A stretch of 64,000 bases of DNA from Mucilaginibacter phyllosphaerae (lineage in GTDB: Bacteria; Bacteroidota; Bacteroidia; Sphingobacteriales; Sphingobacteriaceae), in assembly GCF_004378255.1 (NCBI RefSeq), contig NZ_SNQG01000005.1, positions 1 through 64,000 on the forward strand, in the 5' to 3' direction. A program made the translations under genes and the position numbers. The notes beneath the pieces were generated by a model. The model did not search any database and was not told the DNA's origin. It was given only the letters and a program-made list of their open reading frames with translations. This document shows positions 1 to 7,702 of the stretch, piece after piece (within the stretch, counting starts at the first letter, position 1; every line of letters begins with the position of its first letter).

Positions 1-65
1 CTCCTGGTTCTGCTAACGTTTTTTTCTAAACCGCTTCCGGCTTTTTCTCCCTCGTTTTGGGATTG

Positions 66-96
66 CAAAGGTAGAAACCTTTTTTGTTTTTGCAAA
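66..96 (-). promoter_or_regulatory. Leftward consensus promoter 1 (TTTG-N19-TACCTTTG)
   Basis: Read on the minus strand this is TTTG (96-93), a 19-nt spacer, and TACCTTTG (73-66). This matches the Bacteroidota sigma-70 consensus TTTG-N19-TAnnTTTG exactly. It is the most downstream of three such promoters pointing left out of the window. Positions 1-65 would be the transcribed leader. No ORF is seen there, which fits a stable-RNA leader, but the gene itself lies outside. Confidence 0.8.
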
Positions 97-168
97 CTTT
101 ATTTCTAAATAATTTAAAGCCCCTTTTCAATCTAACTACCACTCCCACCTTTCGGCTTTTGCGGGCTG

Positions 169-199
169 CAAAGGTAGAAACCTTTGTTTAAATTGCAAA
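169..199 (-). promoter_or_regulatory. Leftward consensus promoter 2 (TTTG-N19-TACCTTTG)
   Basis: On the minus strand: TTTG (199-196), 19 nt, TACCTTTG (176-169), followed by a GC-rich AGCCCGC. The element shares the AAAGTTTGCAA and GGTTTCTACCTTTGCA sequence contexts with promoter 1, 103 bp away, so it looks like a duplicated promoter unit. Confidence 0.8.
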
Positions 200-264
200 C
201 TTTATTTTTAAAAACTTGTATTGTTATATTTTAATGAACACCCCGCTATTTCGTTTGCGGGCTG

Positions 265-295
265 CAAAGGTACGCACAAATTTTACTTATGCAAA
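265..295 (-). promoter_or_regulatory. Leftward consensus promoter 3 (TTTG-N19-TACCTTTG)
   Basis: On the minus strand: TTTG (295-292), exactly 19 nt, TACCTTTG (272-265), followed by the same AGCCCGC as promoter 2. It lies 96 bp upstream of promoter 2. The spacer sequence differs from the other two, so only the promoter elements and the downstream GC stretch are conserved. Confidence 0.8.
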
Positions 296-690
296 TGATT
301 GGTTAAAGTTATTGATAGTGTACTTTTAACACGCTGTAAATGAAGCAGAAAAAATGAAGCTTGTTTTAAACAAAGGCGACTAAACTGTGTATAAAGACCT
401 TTTTACATGATCTATTGTAAAAATGGTTTTAAAATTCGCCAAAACACACAATTGCGTTAGGGATAGCGGATACCGGCCCAGTGGCTAAGGCCAGTGCAGT
501 ATGAGCGGATAGCCCGGCCCGTTGGCTAACGGAACGCCTATATAGTTATATACACAAAACTAAATACAGGCGTAGCAATGCCTGGCAACCAATATACCAA
601 GCCACATTTTGCAACGTTAAAAGATGTTAAATAAACATACCTTATATATAAGGTGTGGAATTGTGGTTATATATTCGCCCACTAAATAAA
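296..690. other. Intergenic stretch between divergent promoters, with a two-copy direct repeat
   Basis: No credible coding region is seen on either strand. Two imperfect direct repeats sharing AGCGGATA, CCGGCCC and TGGCTAA lie at 465-492 and 504-532. A small hairpin (CAGGC, 8-nt loop, GCCTG) lies at 567-584. The rest is AT-rich. No tRNA-like fold was recognised by eye. Confidence 0.5.
465..532. repeat. Two imperfect direct repeats (AGCGGATA..CCGGCCC..TGGCTAA)
   Basis: Copy 1 at 465-492 and copy 2 at 504-532 share the octamer AGCGGATA (465-472, 504-511), then CCGGCCC, then TGGCTAA, with a 39-bp period. The sequence is much more GC-rich than its surroundings. It is preceded by GCGTTAGGGATAG (454-466). 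It may be a structured RNA or a dispersed intergenic element. Its function is unknown. Confidence 0.6.
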
Positions 691-693
691 TAA

Positions 694-724
694 TTGACTG
701 ATTTATAATATTCAACTATCTTTG
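694..724 (+). promoter_or_regulatory. bamD promoter, -7 box 4 nt before ATG
   Basis: TTG (694-696), 20 nt, then TATCTTTG (717-724) matches the Bacteroidota consensus. The -7 box ends only 4 nt before the bamD ATG at 729, so transcription is expected to begin at or almost at the start codon, giving a leaderless or near-leaderless mRNA. Confidence 0.7.
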
Positions 725-728
725 CAAA

Positions 729-1661
729 ATGTTCAAAAAACAACTACTCATATTTTCGGGCGTAATGTTATTGCTTATTGTTACGCTTGGCAGTTGTAAA
801 AGCAAATACGAAAAATTAAAGGCGAGTAACGATAACGCCAAAAAATACCAGGAGGCGGTTAAGTTTTATAATAAAAAAGATTATACCAAGGCTTTAGGAT
901 TGTTTGAAGACCTGGTTACCCGTTACCGCGGGCGGGCCGAAGCTGAGGATTTGTTTTATTACTATGCTTACACCAATTACAGGCTAAAAGATTATACCTC
1001 GGCCAGGTTCCATTTTAAAACTTTTGCCGATACTTATCCATCCAGCCCAAGGGCAGAGGAATGCCGCTTTATTGCTGCTTATTGCTTTTATCTGGATTCG
1101 CCCATTTACTCGTTAGATCAGGAGAACACCACCAAGGCTATCGAGTCGTTACAGTTGTTTATTAACCTTTACCCGAAAAGTGACCGTGTTACCGAGGCAA
1201 GCAAGCTGATACAAAACCTGCGCGATAAGCTGGAACAAAAAGCTTATGCCAATTCAAAATTATATTTAACCATTGGCGATTACCAGTCGGCAGTTATTGC
1301 GTTTAACAATACCCTGCGCGATTACCCGGACACTAAATATGCCGAAGAGCTTGAATTTTTAACTATACGTGCCCAATACCAATACGCCAAAGTTAGCTTT
1401 GAAAGAAAACAGCCCGAACGTTTTGAGCAGGCCATGACCTATGCCGACCAGTTTACAGAGAAATATCCTAACAGTAAGTTTTTAAAGGATGCTGCTGATT
1501 ATAAAAAAGAAAGCCAGCAAGGTATCTTGCGGGCTAAAAGGGTTATAGCCGAGGCCGAAATTAACCCTAAGGTTGCCGAAAAGGTTGCTAAAAAAGATAC
1601 AACCAACACCGGCCAGCCGCCATCAATAAAAGACAGAGATAACCAGAAAATACCATATTAA
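729..1661 (+). CDS. bamD: Outer-membrane assembly lipoprotein BamD
   Basis: 310 aa. The N-terminus has a basic start, a hydrophobic run and a lipobox ending LGSC with Cys23, so it is a lipoprotein, expected on the periplasmic face of the outer membrane. The rest consists of tetratricopeptide-type helical pairs (for example around residues 40-75, 75-110, 180-215), as in BamD/YfiO, which binds BamA and helps insert beta-barrel proteins. The C-terminal tail (about 275-310) is charged and low-complexity. The gene leads a cluster with rpoZ 19 nt downstream, then coaBC and a DUF4835 gene, an order common in Bacteroidota. Identification rests on architecture and context. Confidence 0.88.
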   Translation: MFKKQLLIFSGVMLLLIVTLGSCKSKYEKLKASNDNAKKYQEAVKFYNKKDYTKALGLFEDLVTRYRGRAEAEDLFYYYAYTNYRLKDYTSARFHFKTFADTYPSSPRAEECRFIAAYCFYLDSPIYSLDQENTTKAIESLQLFINLYPKSDRVTEASKLIQNLRDKLEQKAYANSKLYLTIGDYQSAVIAFNNTLRDYPDTKYAEELEFLTIRAQYQYAKVSFERKQPERFEQAMTYADQFTEKYPNSKFLKDAADYKKESQQGILRAKRVIAEAEINPKVAEKVAKKDTTNTGQPPSIKDRDNQKIPY

Positions 1662-1680
1662 TAATAAGTAAATAAAAGAC

Positions 1681-2025
1681 ATGAACGTTAACAACCCAAC
1701 TAACAAGCCAGCTGTAGCCAGCAGTACAGTTACCCGTGACCTGCGTGAACTGGATGTGAAAACCGACAATATATATGAGTCGTTGGTAATTATGTCAAAA
1801 AGGGCAAATCAGATCTCAAACAACATAAAAGAAGAATTACACCAAAAGCTTTCTGAATTTGCATCGGCTAACGATAACCTGGAAGAGGTTTTTGAGAACC
1901 GCGAACAGATAGAGATCTCTAAATATTACGAAAAACTGCCTAAACCTACCTTAGTAGCCGTACAGGAGTTTTTAGATAATAAAATTTACTACCGTAACCC
2001 GGCTAAAGAAGCAAGAGAAGTTTAA
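1681..2025 (+). CDS. rpoZ: RNA polymerase omega subunit, Bacteroidota type
   Basis: 114 aa. This is the Bacteroidota-type omega: an N-terminal variable tail, then a core with NIYESLVIMSKRANQIS (about residues 30-46) corresponding to the omega helix that contacts beta-prime. A lineage-specific C-terminus follows (KYYEKLPKPT, about 79-88). Omega helps RNA polymerase assembly. The gene is 19 nt after bamD and followed 95 nt later by coaBC, with an inverted repeat in between. The family is short and divergent, so the call leans on both motif and the conserved neighbourhood. Confidence 0.85.
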   Translation: MNVNNPTNKPAVASSTVTRDLRELDVKTDNIYESLVIMSKRANQISNNIKEELHQKLSEFASANDNLEEVFENREQIEISKYYEKLPKPTLVAVQEFLDNKIYYRNPAKEAREV

Positions 2026-2048
2026 GCACTTCGCTCAGTTCAAAAGTT

Positions 2049-2100
2049 AAAAGTCAAAATTCAAAGATGCAGGTACGCCTCCTTTTGAATTTTGACTTTT
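2049..2100. repeat. Intergenic inverted repeat (AAAAGTCAAAATTCAAA family)
   Basis: A 17-nt arm at 2049-2065 is exactly complementary to 2084-2100, with an 18-nt loop. The same AAAGTCAAAATTCAAA-like wording recurs at 6784-6866 and 15210-15285, so it is a dispersed element. The right arm ends in a T-run and could also act as a terminator or attenuator between rpoZ and coaBC. Confidence 0.7.
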
Positions 2101-2119
2101 TATTTTTTACTTTAATAGT

Positions 2120-3322
2120 ATGTTAGAAGGTAAAAAAATAGTATTAGGAGTTTGCGGGAGTATTGCGGCTTATAAAACAGCTACATTGGTAAGGCTGCTG
2201 GTTAAGGCGGGTGCGCAGGTACAAGTGGTGATGACGCCTGATGCCACTAATTTTATTACGCCGCTTACGTTATCTACCTTATCTAAACGCCCAGTATATG
2301 CCAATTACTTTGAGCCTAAAACCGGCGAGTGGAACAACCATGTAGAACTTGGGCTTTGGGCCGATGCCATGATCATAGCACCAGCCAGCGCCAACACCAT
2401 GGCCAAAATGGCAAACGGTTTGGTTGATAACCTGCTTACCGCAGTTTATCTGTCGGCTAAGTGCCCGGTGTACTTTGCCCCGGCAATGGATCTGGATATG
2501 TGGAAACACGATACTACGCAGCAAAACATTGCCGGCCTGCAGGGCTTTGGTAATGTGATGATACCACCGGGCAGCGGCGAACTGGCCAGTGGCCTGCACG
2601 GCGAAGGCCGCATGGCCGAGCCGGAGGACATCATAACCTTCCTGGCAGATGATATTAAAAAGAAATTGCCGCTGACAGATCAAAAAATACTGGTTACTGC
2701 CGGGCCAACATATGAGGCGATAGACCCGGTACGGTTTATCGGCAACCATTCATCCGGCAAAATGGGCTTTGCCCTGGCAGATGAACTGGCTTCGCTTGGG
2801 GCAGATGTTACTTTAATTGCAGGCCCTACGGCCCAGATAAGCAAATACCATAGCATTAAAAGAATAGATGTAGTAAGCGCGGCCGATATGCTGACGCAAT
2901 GCCTGGAACATTTTACAGATGCAAATGCCTGCGTAATGTGTGCCGCCGTTGCCGATTATACCCCGGCGCACGTATCGGCACAAAAAATAAAAAAGCACGA
3001 TGACGGGCTTAACATTCAGCTAAAAAAAACTACCGACATCTTAAAAACCCTTGGCCAGCAAAAACGTGCAAATCAGGTATTAGTTGGGTTTGCGCTGGAA
3101 ACCCAAAACGAAGAGCAGTACGCGATTGACAAACTCCAAAAGAAAAACCTTGACCTGATTGTATTAAATTCATTAAATGATGAGGGGGCAGGCTTTAAGA
3201 ATGATACAAATAAAGTAACTTTGATAGACCGCAGCCTGAATAAAACTACTTACGACCTGAAAAACAAGACCGAAGTGGCCCATGACATTTGCGTTAAGCT
3301 TACCCAACTGCTAAAAAAATGA
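2120..3322 (+). CDS. coaBC: Bifunctional phosphopantothenoylcysteine decarboxylase / phosphopantothenate-cysteine ligase
   Basis: 400 aa. It carries out the two central steps of coenzyme A synthesis: ligation of cysteine to 4'-phosphopantothenate (CoaB) and FMN-dependent decarboxylation (CoaC). The CoaC half (about 1-180) shows the GSIAAYK flavin-binding start (residues 13-19), the catalytic His in NNHVELG (His74) and the substrate motif PAMDLDMW (121-128), where many homologues have Asn at the fourth position. The CoaB half follows, with [20 protein letters not shown] near 190-210 and the [13 protein letters not shown] region near 345. The stop overlaps the next start (ATGA), indicating translational coupling to the DUF4835 gene. 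Confidence 0.96.
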   Translation: MLEGKKIVLGVCGSIAAYKTATLVRLLVKAGAQVQVVMTPDATNFITPLTLSTLSKRPVYANYFEPKTGEWNNHVELGLWADAMIIAPASANTMAKMANGLVDNLLTAVYLSAKCPVYFAPAMDLDMWKHDTTQQNIAGLQGFGNVMIPPGSGELASGLHGEGRMAEPEDIITFLADDIKKKLPLTDQKILVTAGPTYEAIDPVRFIGNHSSGKMGFALADELASLGADVTLIAGPTAQISKYHSIKRIDVVSAADMLTQCLEHFTDANACVMCAAVADYTPAHVSAQKIKKHDDGLNIQLKKTTDILKTLGQQKRANQVLVGFALETQNEEQYAIDKLQKKNLDLIVLNSLNDEGAGFKNDTNKVTLIDRSLNKTTYDLKNKTEVAHDICVKLTQLLKK

Positions 3323-4218
3323 AAAGATTTATAACTTTTATCGTGCTGTTTTTTGCCTGCTATGCTGTTGCAAAGGCCCAGGATCTTAACGCGCGGGTAA
3401 AAGTTGTAGCACCTAAATTACAGCTTACCAACAAGCGTGCCCTGCAAACGCTGGAAACGGCTATGAAGGATTTTCTGAACGGCCGCAAATGGAGCGCAGA
3501 CGATATTGCCCCGCAGGAACGTATAGACTGTAACTTTGTACTTAATGTAACTGCCTGGGATGGCAGCAGCAACTTTAGCGGCGAGCTGCAGGTGCAATCG
3601 TCAAGGCCGGTATATAATGCCACCTATACCACCACACTGTTAAACATTAATGATAAGGACTTTGATTTTACCTATACCGAAGGCCAAACCATTGACTATA
3701 GCGACCAGCTGTTTCAAAATAATTTAAGTGCGGTAATGGCCTTTTACGCATACATTATTGTGGGGATGGATTATGATTCGTTCTCTAAATACGGTGGCAC
3801 CCAATATTTTTTAAACGCCCAGAATATTTCTATCAACGCGCAAACCACCTCGTTTAAGGGCTGGAAAGCCTTTGATAATAACGTTAACCGCTACTGGCTG
3901 GTAGAAAACCTGAATAATAAACTGTACAATAACCTGCGCGAATTTATCTACAATTACCACCGTAACGGGCTGGATATAATGGCAGATAACCCTGCTAAAG
4001 CCCGTAAATATATCAGCAGCATATTACCTGTTTTAAGCCAGGTAGACCGTAAGCGACTGGGGTCTTATTTCCCGCTGGCATTTTTTACGGCGAAAAATGC
4101 CGAACTGGTATCTATATTTAGTAATGCTTCCCCGCAAGACAGAATCCAGGCCATGAACATCCTCTCTCTGGCCGACCCGGCAAATGGCGGTAAATATCAA
4201 ACCTTAAAAGGAAACTAA
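3319..4218 (+). CDS. DUF4835 family secreted protein
   Basis: 299 aa with a signal peptide (about 1-20, ending AKAQ). It is a soluble periplasmic or outer-membrane-associated protein with alternating beta segments in the first half and helices in the second (WLVENLNN, YHRNGLDIMADNP). DUF4835 proteins occur next to coaBC throughout Bacteroidota. Some annotation pipelines link them to type IX secretion, which I cannot confirm from the sequence. It overlaps coaBC by 4 nt. In many relatives recN follows directly. Here a TetR gene follows and recN is about 48 kb away. Confidence 0.8.
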   Translation: MKRFITFIVLFFACYAVAKAQDLNARVKVVAPKLQLTNKRALQTLETAMKDFLNGRKWSADDIAPQERIDCNFVLNVTAWDGSSNFSGELQVQSSRPVYNATYTTTLLNINDKDFDFTYTEGQTIDYSDQLFQNNLSAVMAFYAYIIVGMDYDSFSKYGGTQYFLNAQNISINAQTTSFKGWKAFDNNVNRYWLVENLNNKLYNNLREFIYNYHRNGLDIMADNPAKARKYISSILPVLSQVDRKRLGSYFPLAFFTAKNAELVSIFSNASPQDRIQAMNILSLADPANGGKYQTLKGN

Positions 4219-4245
4219 TTAACATTTGCATATCATTCGGCTGCA

Positions 4246-4833
4246 TCAGGCTAACTGCTTCAGGTAATTTTTAAACTCCTGCAAAAAAACCGTGTAACAG
4301 GATGATCCCATTGCTTTACCCATGTTACGCACACCACTGTAACCAGCCACTACAAAGCAGGCAACATGCCCCGCATTAACTTCTTTATTGATCTTGTTTA
4401 AGGCTTTACCCTGTTCAATACTGCCTTTTACAGCCTCCTGCCACTCTTTAATAAACCTAAGCAAAGCCGATTTAAAATCGTCATTTATTGCCGACATTTC
4501 TTCAATTAAATTCACCACCGGGCAACCGTATTTGGCCCGCAAAAAAGGCACTTTCAGCAAAACTATCCGCATCATTTCGTAAATATCAACAACAGGGTCA
4601 TTTGTATCCAGCAGTGGTTTCACTAATGAAGTGTGCATGCCCGGGCAAATAATATCATTGATCATCGCCAGGCCCATCTGGTCCTTATTTTTAAAATGAT
4701 AAAAGAATGCGCCTTTGGTAACCTTTGTTGTAGCCAAAATATTATCTATACTGGTTGCCTGGTAACCCTGCTTATAAATAAGCTCGAAGGATTTGGTCAG
4801 GATCATGGTACGGGTTTTGGCAGCTTTAGACAT
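4246..4833 (-). CDS. TetR/AcrR-family transcriptional regulator
   Basis: 195 aa from the chosen ATG at 4833. An upstream in-frame ATG at 4860 would add nine residues but sits inside the palindromic operator. The N-terminal helix-turn-helix (about 5-50) carries IDNILATTKVTKGAFFYHFKNKDQ, the standard TetR recognition region. The C-terminal ligand domain contains YGCPVVNLIEEMS and a hydrophobic final helix. It is probably a repressor that controls its own promoter through the palindrome at 4846-4868, and perhaps other genes. recJ lies divergently 251 bp away. The ligand is unknown. Confidence 0.85.
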   Translation of the reverse strand: MSKAAKTRTMILTKSFELIYKQGYQATSIDNILATTKVTKGAFFYHFKNKDQMGLAMINDIICPGMHTSLVKPLLDTNDPVVDIYEMMRIVLLKVPFLRAKYGCPVVNLIEEMSAINDDFKSALLRFIKEWQEAVKGSIEQGKALNKINKEVNAGHVACFVVAGYSGVRNMGKAMGSSCYTVFLQEFKNYLKQLA

Positions 4834-4845
4834 TTTAATACCGTT

Positions 4846-4868
4846 TAGTATGTTATACAAACATACTA
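4846..4868. promoter_or_regulatory. Palindromic operator upstream of the TetR gene
   Basis: TAGTATGT (4846-4853) and ACATACTA (4861-4868) are perfect inverted 8-mers separated by 7 nt, a size typical of TetR-family operators. It is 13 nt upstream of the ATG at 4833, as expected for autorepression, and it covers the alternative ATG at 4858-4860. This argues for the downstream start. Confidence 0.65.
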
Positions 4869-5084
4869 TATCGTTACACGGCTTCCTAATTAATCTTTAT
4901 TGTCTGTAGTACCATTAAATAATTTATAGAATTATTGATCATCCGATATAGTAACTTCAAAAAAATCGTTAATTCTAAAAAACGGCGAAGCCCTGTTGAG
5001 TGCCTTAAAAAACTAATTACGTACGAAAAATTCGAGTTCAGGCTGAATTACTATCTTTACTCTTTTTAAGCGATAGAATATTAT

Positions 5085-6782
5085 ATGACTAAACGTTGGG
5101 TGTTAAAAAAAGCGGCAGATGCAATTACAGTACAGGAACTTGCTGACGGGCTCAACATCAACCCTGTTTTATCTACCTTACTGGTACAGCGTGGCATTAA
5201 AAGCTTTGATGAGGCCAAATATTTCTTTCGCCCTAATGCCCTGCACCTGCACGATCCCTTTTTGATGCAGGACATGGAAAAGGCCATCTATCGCATAGAA
5301 AAAGCCATAGCCGATAACGAAAAGATTTTAGTTTACGGGGATTATGATGTGGATGGCACTACGGCTGTATCCATTGTTTACAGCTACTTTAAAAAACTGC
5401 ATCAAAATATAGAATACTACATTCCCGACAGATATAAAGAAGGGTACGGAATTTCTACCCAGGGGATTGATTACGCCGCAGTCAATGGCTTCGGACTGAT
5501 CATTGCGTTGGATTGCGGCATCAAATCGGTAGATAAAATTGCCTATGCAAATACCTTAGGTGTAGATTTTATTATTTGCGACCACCACCTACCCGGCGAA
5601 GAACTGCCTGCGGCTGTTGCCGTGCTGGACCCTAAACGTGCAGATTGCGGTTATCCGTATAAAGAACTTTCCGGTGCGGGTATCGGTTTTAAGCTGATCC
5701 AGGCCTGGGCCGAAAAACACAACCTGCCGTTTGAAGATGTTGCCGAATACCTGGACCTGGTAGCCATCAGCATAGCTTGCGATATTGTACACATTACCGG
5801 CGAAAACCGCGTACTGGCCCATTTAGGCTTACAAAAGATAAACGAGAACCCTTGCATCGGTGTAAAAACTTTGATGGAAGTAGCCGGCAGGGGCAGCACC
5901 TACACCATAAGTGATGTGGTATTTTTATTAGGCCCGCGCATTAATGCCGCCGGCCGGATAGATGATGCCAAACACGCTGTTGAACTGTTGATAGCCTGCC
6001 ATGAAGATGCCGCCAAAGAAAAGGGCGACATGATCAACATCCGCAATACTGAGCGCAAAGGGCACGACCTGCAAATTACCGAACAGGCTCTCAGTATAAT
6101 TGATAATGATAAGGTGCTGATAGCCCGCAAATCTACCGTGGTGTTTAATGAGGACTGGCATAAAGGCGTTATTGGCATTGTAGCATCGCGCCTGACCGAA
6201 AAGTATTACCGGCCTACCGTAGTACTTACCCGCTCAAACGGGCACGTCGCAGGTTCTGCGCGCTCTGTTTTGGGGTACGATCTATATGAGGCATTATGCG
6301 GTTGCAGCGACCTGCTGATTCAGTTTGGAGGGCATAAGTATGCTGCCGGTTTAACCATGCATCCGGAGAATGTACCGGCCTTTATGCAAAAATTTGAGGA
6401 GGTTGTAAGCTCGACCATCCCTGATGAATTATTAATTCAGCAGGTAAGCATTGATGCTGAAATTAAATTAACAGATATCAACTCAAAGTTTTTCAGGATC
6501 ATGAACCAGTTTGCGCCCTTCGGCCCGGAGAACATGGCGCCGGTATTCCTTACCAAAAATGTGTATGTTAGCGGTAATGCGGGTTTGGTAGGCAGTACAC
6601 ACCTTAAAATGTTTGTAATGCAGCAGGGCTCGGCAGCTTTTAGCAGTATTGCCTTTAACCAGGGCGAATTGCTGCCACAATTAAAACCGGGCGTACCTTT
6701 TGATATTTGTTACACGATTGAAGAAAACGTATGGCGCGAGCAGCGTACTATACAATTAAATATAAAAGCAATTAGAATCTAA
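5085..6782 (+). CDS. recJ: Single-stranded-DNA-specific 5'-3' exonuclease RecJ
   Basis: 565 aa, the usual length. DHH-phosphoesterase motifs are present in order: VYGDYDVDGTTA (about 84-95), ALDCGIKS (about 145), ICDHHLPG (about 164-171, the DHH signature). The DHHA1 domain shows GGHKYAAGLT (about 424-433) and an OB-like C-terminus follows. It degrades ssDNA in recombination and mismatch or base-excision repair with metal ions bound by the Asp/His motifs. A TATCTTTA box at 5052-5059 is a possible -7 element, leaving a leader of about 20 nt. lptB follows after a dispersed repeat. Confidence 0.96.
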   Translation: MTKRWVLKKAADAITVQELADGLNINPVLSTLLVQRGIKSFDEAKYFFRPNALHLHDPFLMQDMEKAIYRIEKAIADNEKILVYGDYDVDGTTAVSIVYSYFKKLHQNIEYYIPDRYKEGYGISTQGIDYAAVNGFGLIIALDCGIKSVDKIAYANTLGVDFIICDHHLPGEELPAAVAVLDPKRADCGYPYKELSGAGIGFKLIQAWAEKHNLPFEDVAEYLDLVAISIACDIVHITGENRVLAHLGLQKINENPCIGVKTLMEVAGRGSTYTISDVVFLLGPRINAAGRIDDAKHAVELLIACHEDAAKEKGDMINIRNTERKGHDLQITEQALSIIDNDKVLIARKSTVVFNEDWHKGVIGIVASRLTEKYYRPTVVLTRSNGHVAGSARSVLGYDLYEALCGCSDLLIQFGGHKYAAGLTMHPENVPAFMQKFEEVVSSTIPDELLIQQVSIDAEIKLTDINSKFFRIMNQFAPFGPENMAPVFLTKNVYVSGNAGLVGSTHLKMFVMQQGSAAFSSIAFNQGELLPQLKPGVPFDICYTIEENVWREQRTIQLNIKAIRI

Positions 6783-6783
6783 A

Positions 6784-6866
6784 TAAAAAGTCAAAATTAA
6801 AAAGTCAAAAAAGCGATAAGCTTAGACTGCAGACATTTTGAATTTTAACTTTTGAATTTTGAATTA
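6784..6866. repeat. Dispersed AAAAGTCAAAATT / TTTTGAATTTTGA inverted repeat
   Basis: The left part (about 6786-6811) repeats AAAAAGTCAAAATTAAAAAGTC. The right part (about 6837-6866) is its approximate complement with TTTTGAATTTTAACTTTTGAATTTTGAA. It is the same family as 2049-2100. A TTG at 6852 inside it could be mistaken for the lptB start. Confidence 0.6.
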
Positions 6867-7607
6867 ATGATACTCAGAGCAGAGAATTTAGTAAAAAAAT
6901 ATAAGCAGCGCACCGTAGTGAACGATGTAACATTTAATGTGGCGCAGGGCGAAATTGTGGGTTTGCTTGGGCCGAATGGCGCGGGTAAAACCACCTCATT
7001 TTACATGATAGTAGGTTTAATTAAACCCAACGAAGGCAAAATATTTTTAGATGATGAAGATATCACAACCGACCCCATGTACCGCCGCGCCCAAAAGGGT
7101 ATTGGCTATTTGGCGCAGGAGGCATCGGTTTTCCGTAAGCTATCTGTAGAAGATAACATTAAAGCCGTGCTGGAAATGGGTAAAATGAGCAAGGACAAGC
7201 AAAGGGATAAACTCGAAGAATTGATAGATGAATTTAGTTTACACAAAGTACGCAAAAATCGTGGCGACCTGCTATCCGGTGGTGAGCGCCGACGTACAGA
7301 GATTGCCCGCGCCCTTGCTGCCGAACCAAATTTTATCCTGCTGGATGAACCCTTTGCCGGGGTTGACCCGATAGCCGTGGAAGAGATCCAGGCCATGGTA
7401 GCTAAATTAAGGCATCGTAACATCGGTATCCTGATAACGGACCATAACGTGCAGGAAACCTTGTCGATCACCGACCGCGCTTACCTGCTTTTTGAAGGCA
7501 AGATACTGGAATCGGGCGTACCCGAAGTATTGGCTGCTAACGAAATGGTACGTAAGGTTTACCTTGGGGCCAACTTTGTGCTGAAAAGAAAAACATTTCC
7601 GCAGTAA
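6867..7607 (+). CDS. lptB: LPS export ABC transporter ATP-binding protein LptB
   Basis: 246 aa from the ATG at 6867. An in-frame TTG at 6852 lies in a repeat and is unlikely to be used. Walker [10 protein letters not shown] (about 36-44), Q-loop [12 protein letters not shown], signature [15 protein letters not shown] (about 137-151) and Walker [13 protein letters not shown] (about 158-169) are intact. The LptB-type sequence with FAGVDPIAV and the DHNVQETL switch region fits the ATPase that powers the LptB2FG complex, which extracts lipopolysaccharide from the inner membrane. The membrane partners are not in the window. Confidence 0.93.
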   Translation: MILRAENLVKKYKQRTVVNDVTFNVAQGEIVGLLGPNGAGKTTSFYMIVGLIKPNEGKIFLDDEDITTDPMYRRAQKGIGYLAQEASVFRKLSVEDNIKAVLEMGKMSKDKQRDKLEELIDEFSLHKVRKNRGDLLSGGERRRTEIARALAAEPNFILLDEPFAGVDPIAVEEIQAMVAKLRHRNIGILITDHNVQETLSITDRAYLLFEGKILESGVPEVLAANEMVRKVYLGANFVLKRKTFPQ

Positions 7608-7631
7608 TTACATATTTAATAAGTATTCATA

Positions 7632-7682
7632 CATCATAGTTGATGCTTCATAGCCGCTCAACTCCTGCTATGAACTATGATC
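7632..7682. repeat. Imperfect inverted repeat (ATCATAGTT / AACTATGAT)
   Basis: ATCATAGTTGATGCTTCATAG (about 7634-7653) is partly complementary to CTATGAACTATGAT (about 7668-7682). It lies between lptB and the GH3 gene and resembles the other intergenic palindromes of this window in position and style. Confidence 0.45.
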
Positions 7683-7702
7683 GATAAACTACCAACTAAA
7701 TT

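Noticed and set aside
465..532. The AGCGGATA direct repeats as a CRISPR array
   Set aside because: Only two imperfect copies with an 11-nt gap and no cas gene nearby.
6852..6866. TTG at 6852 as the lptB start
   Set aside because: It lies in a dispersed repeat and adds five residues absent from the conserved start; ATG 6867 fits the family.
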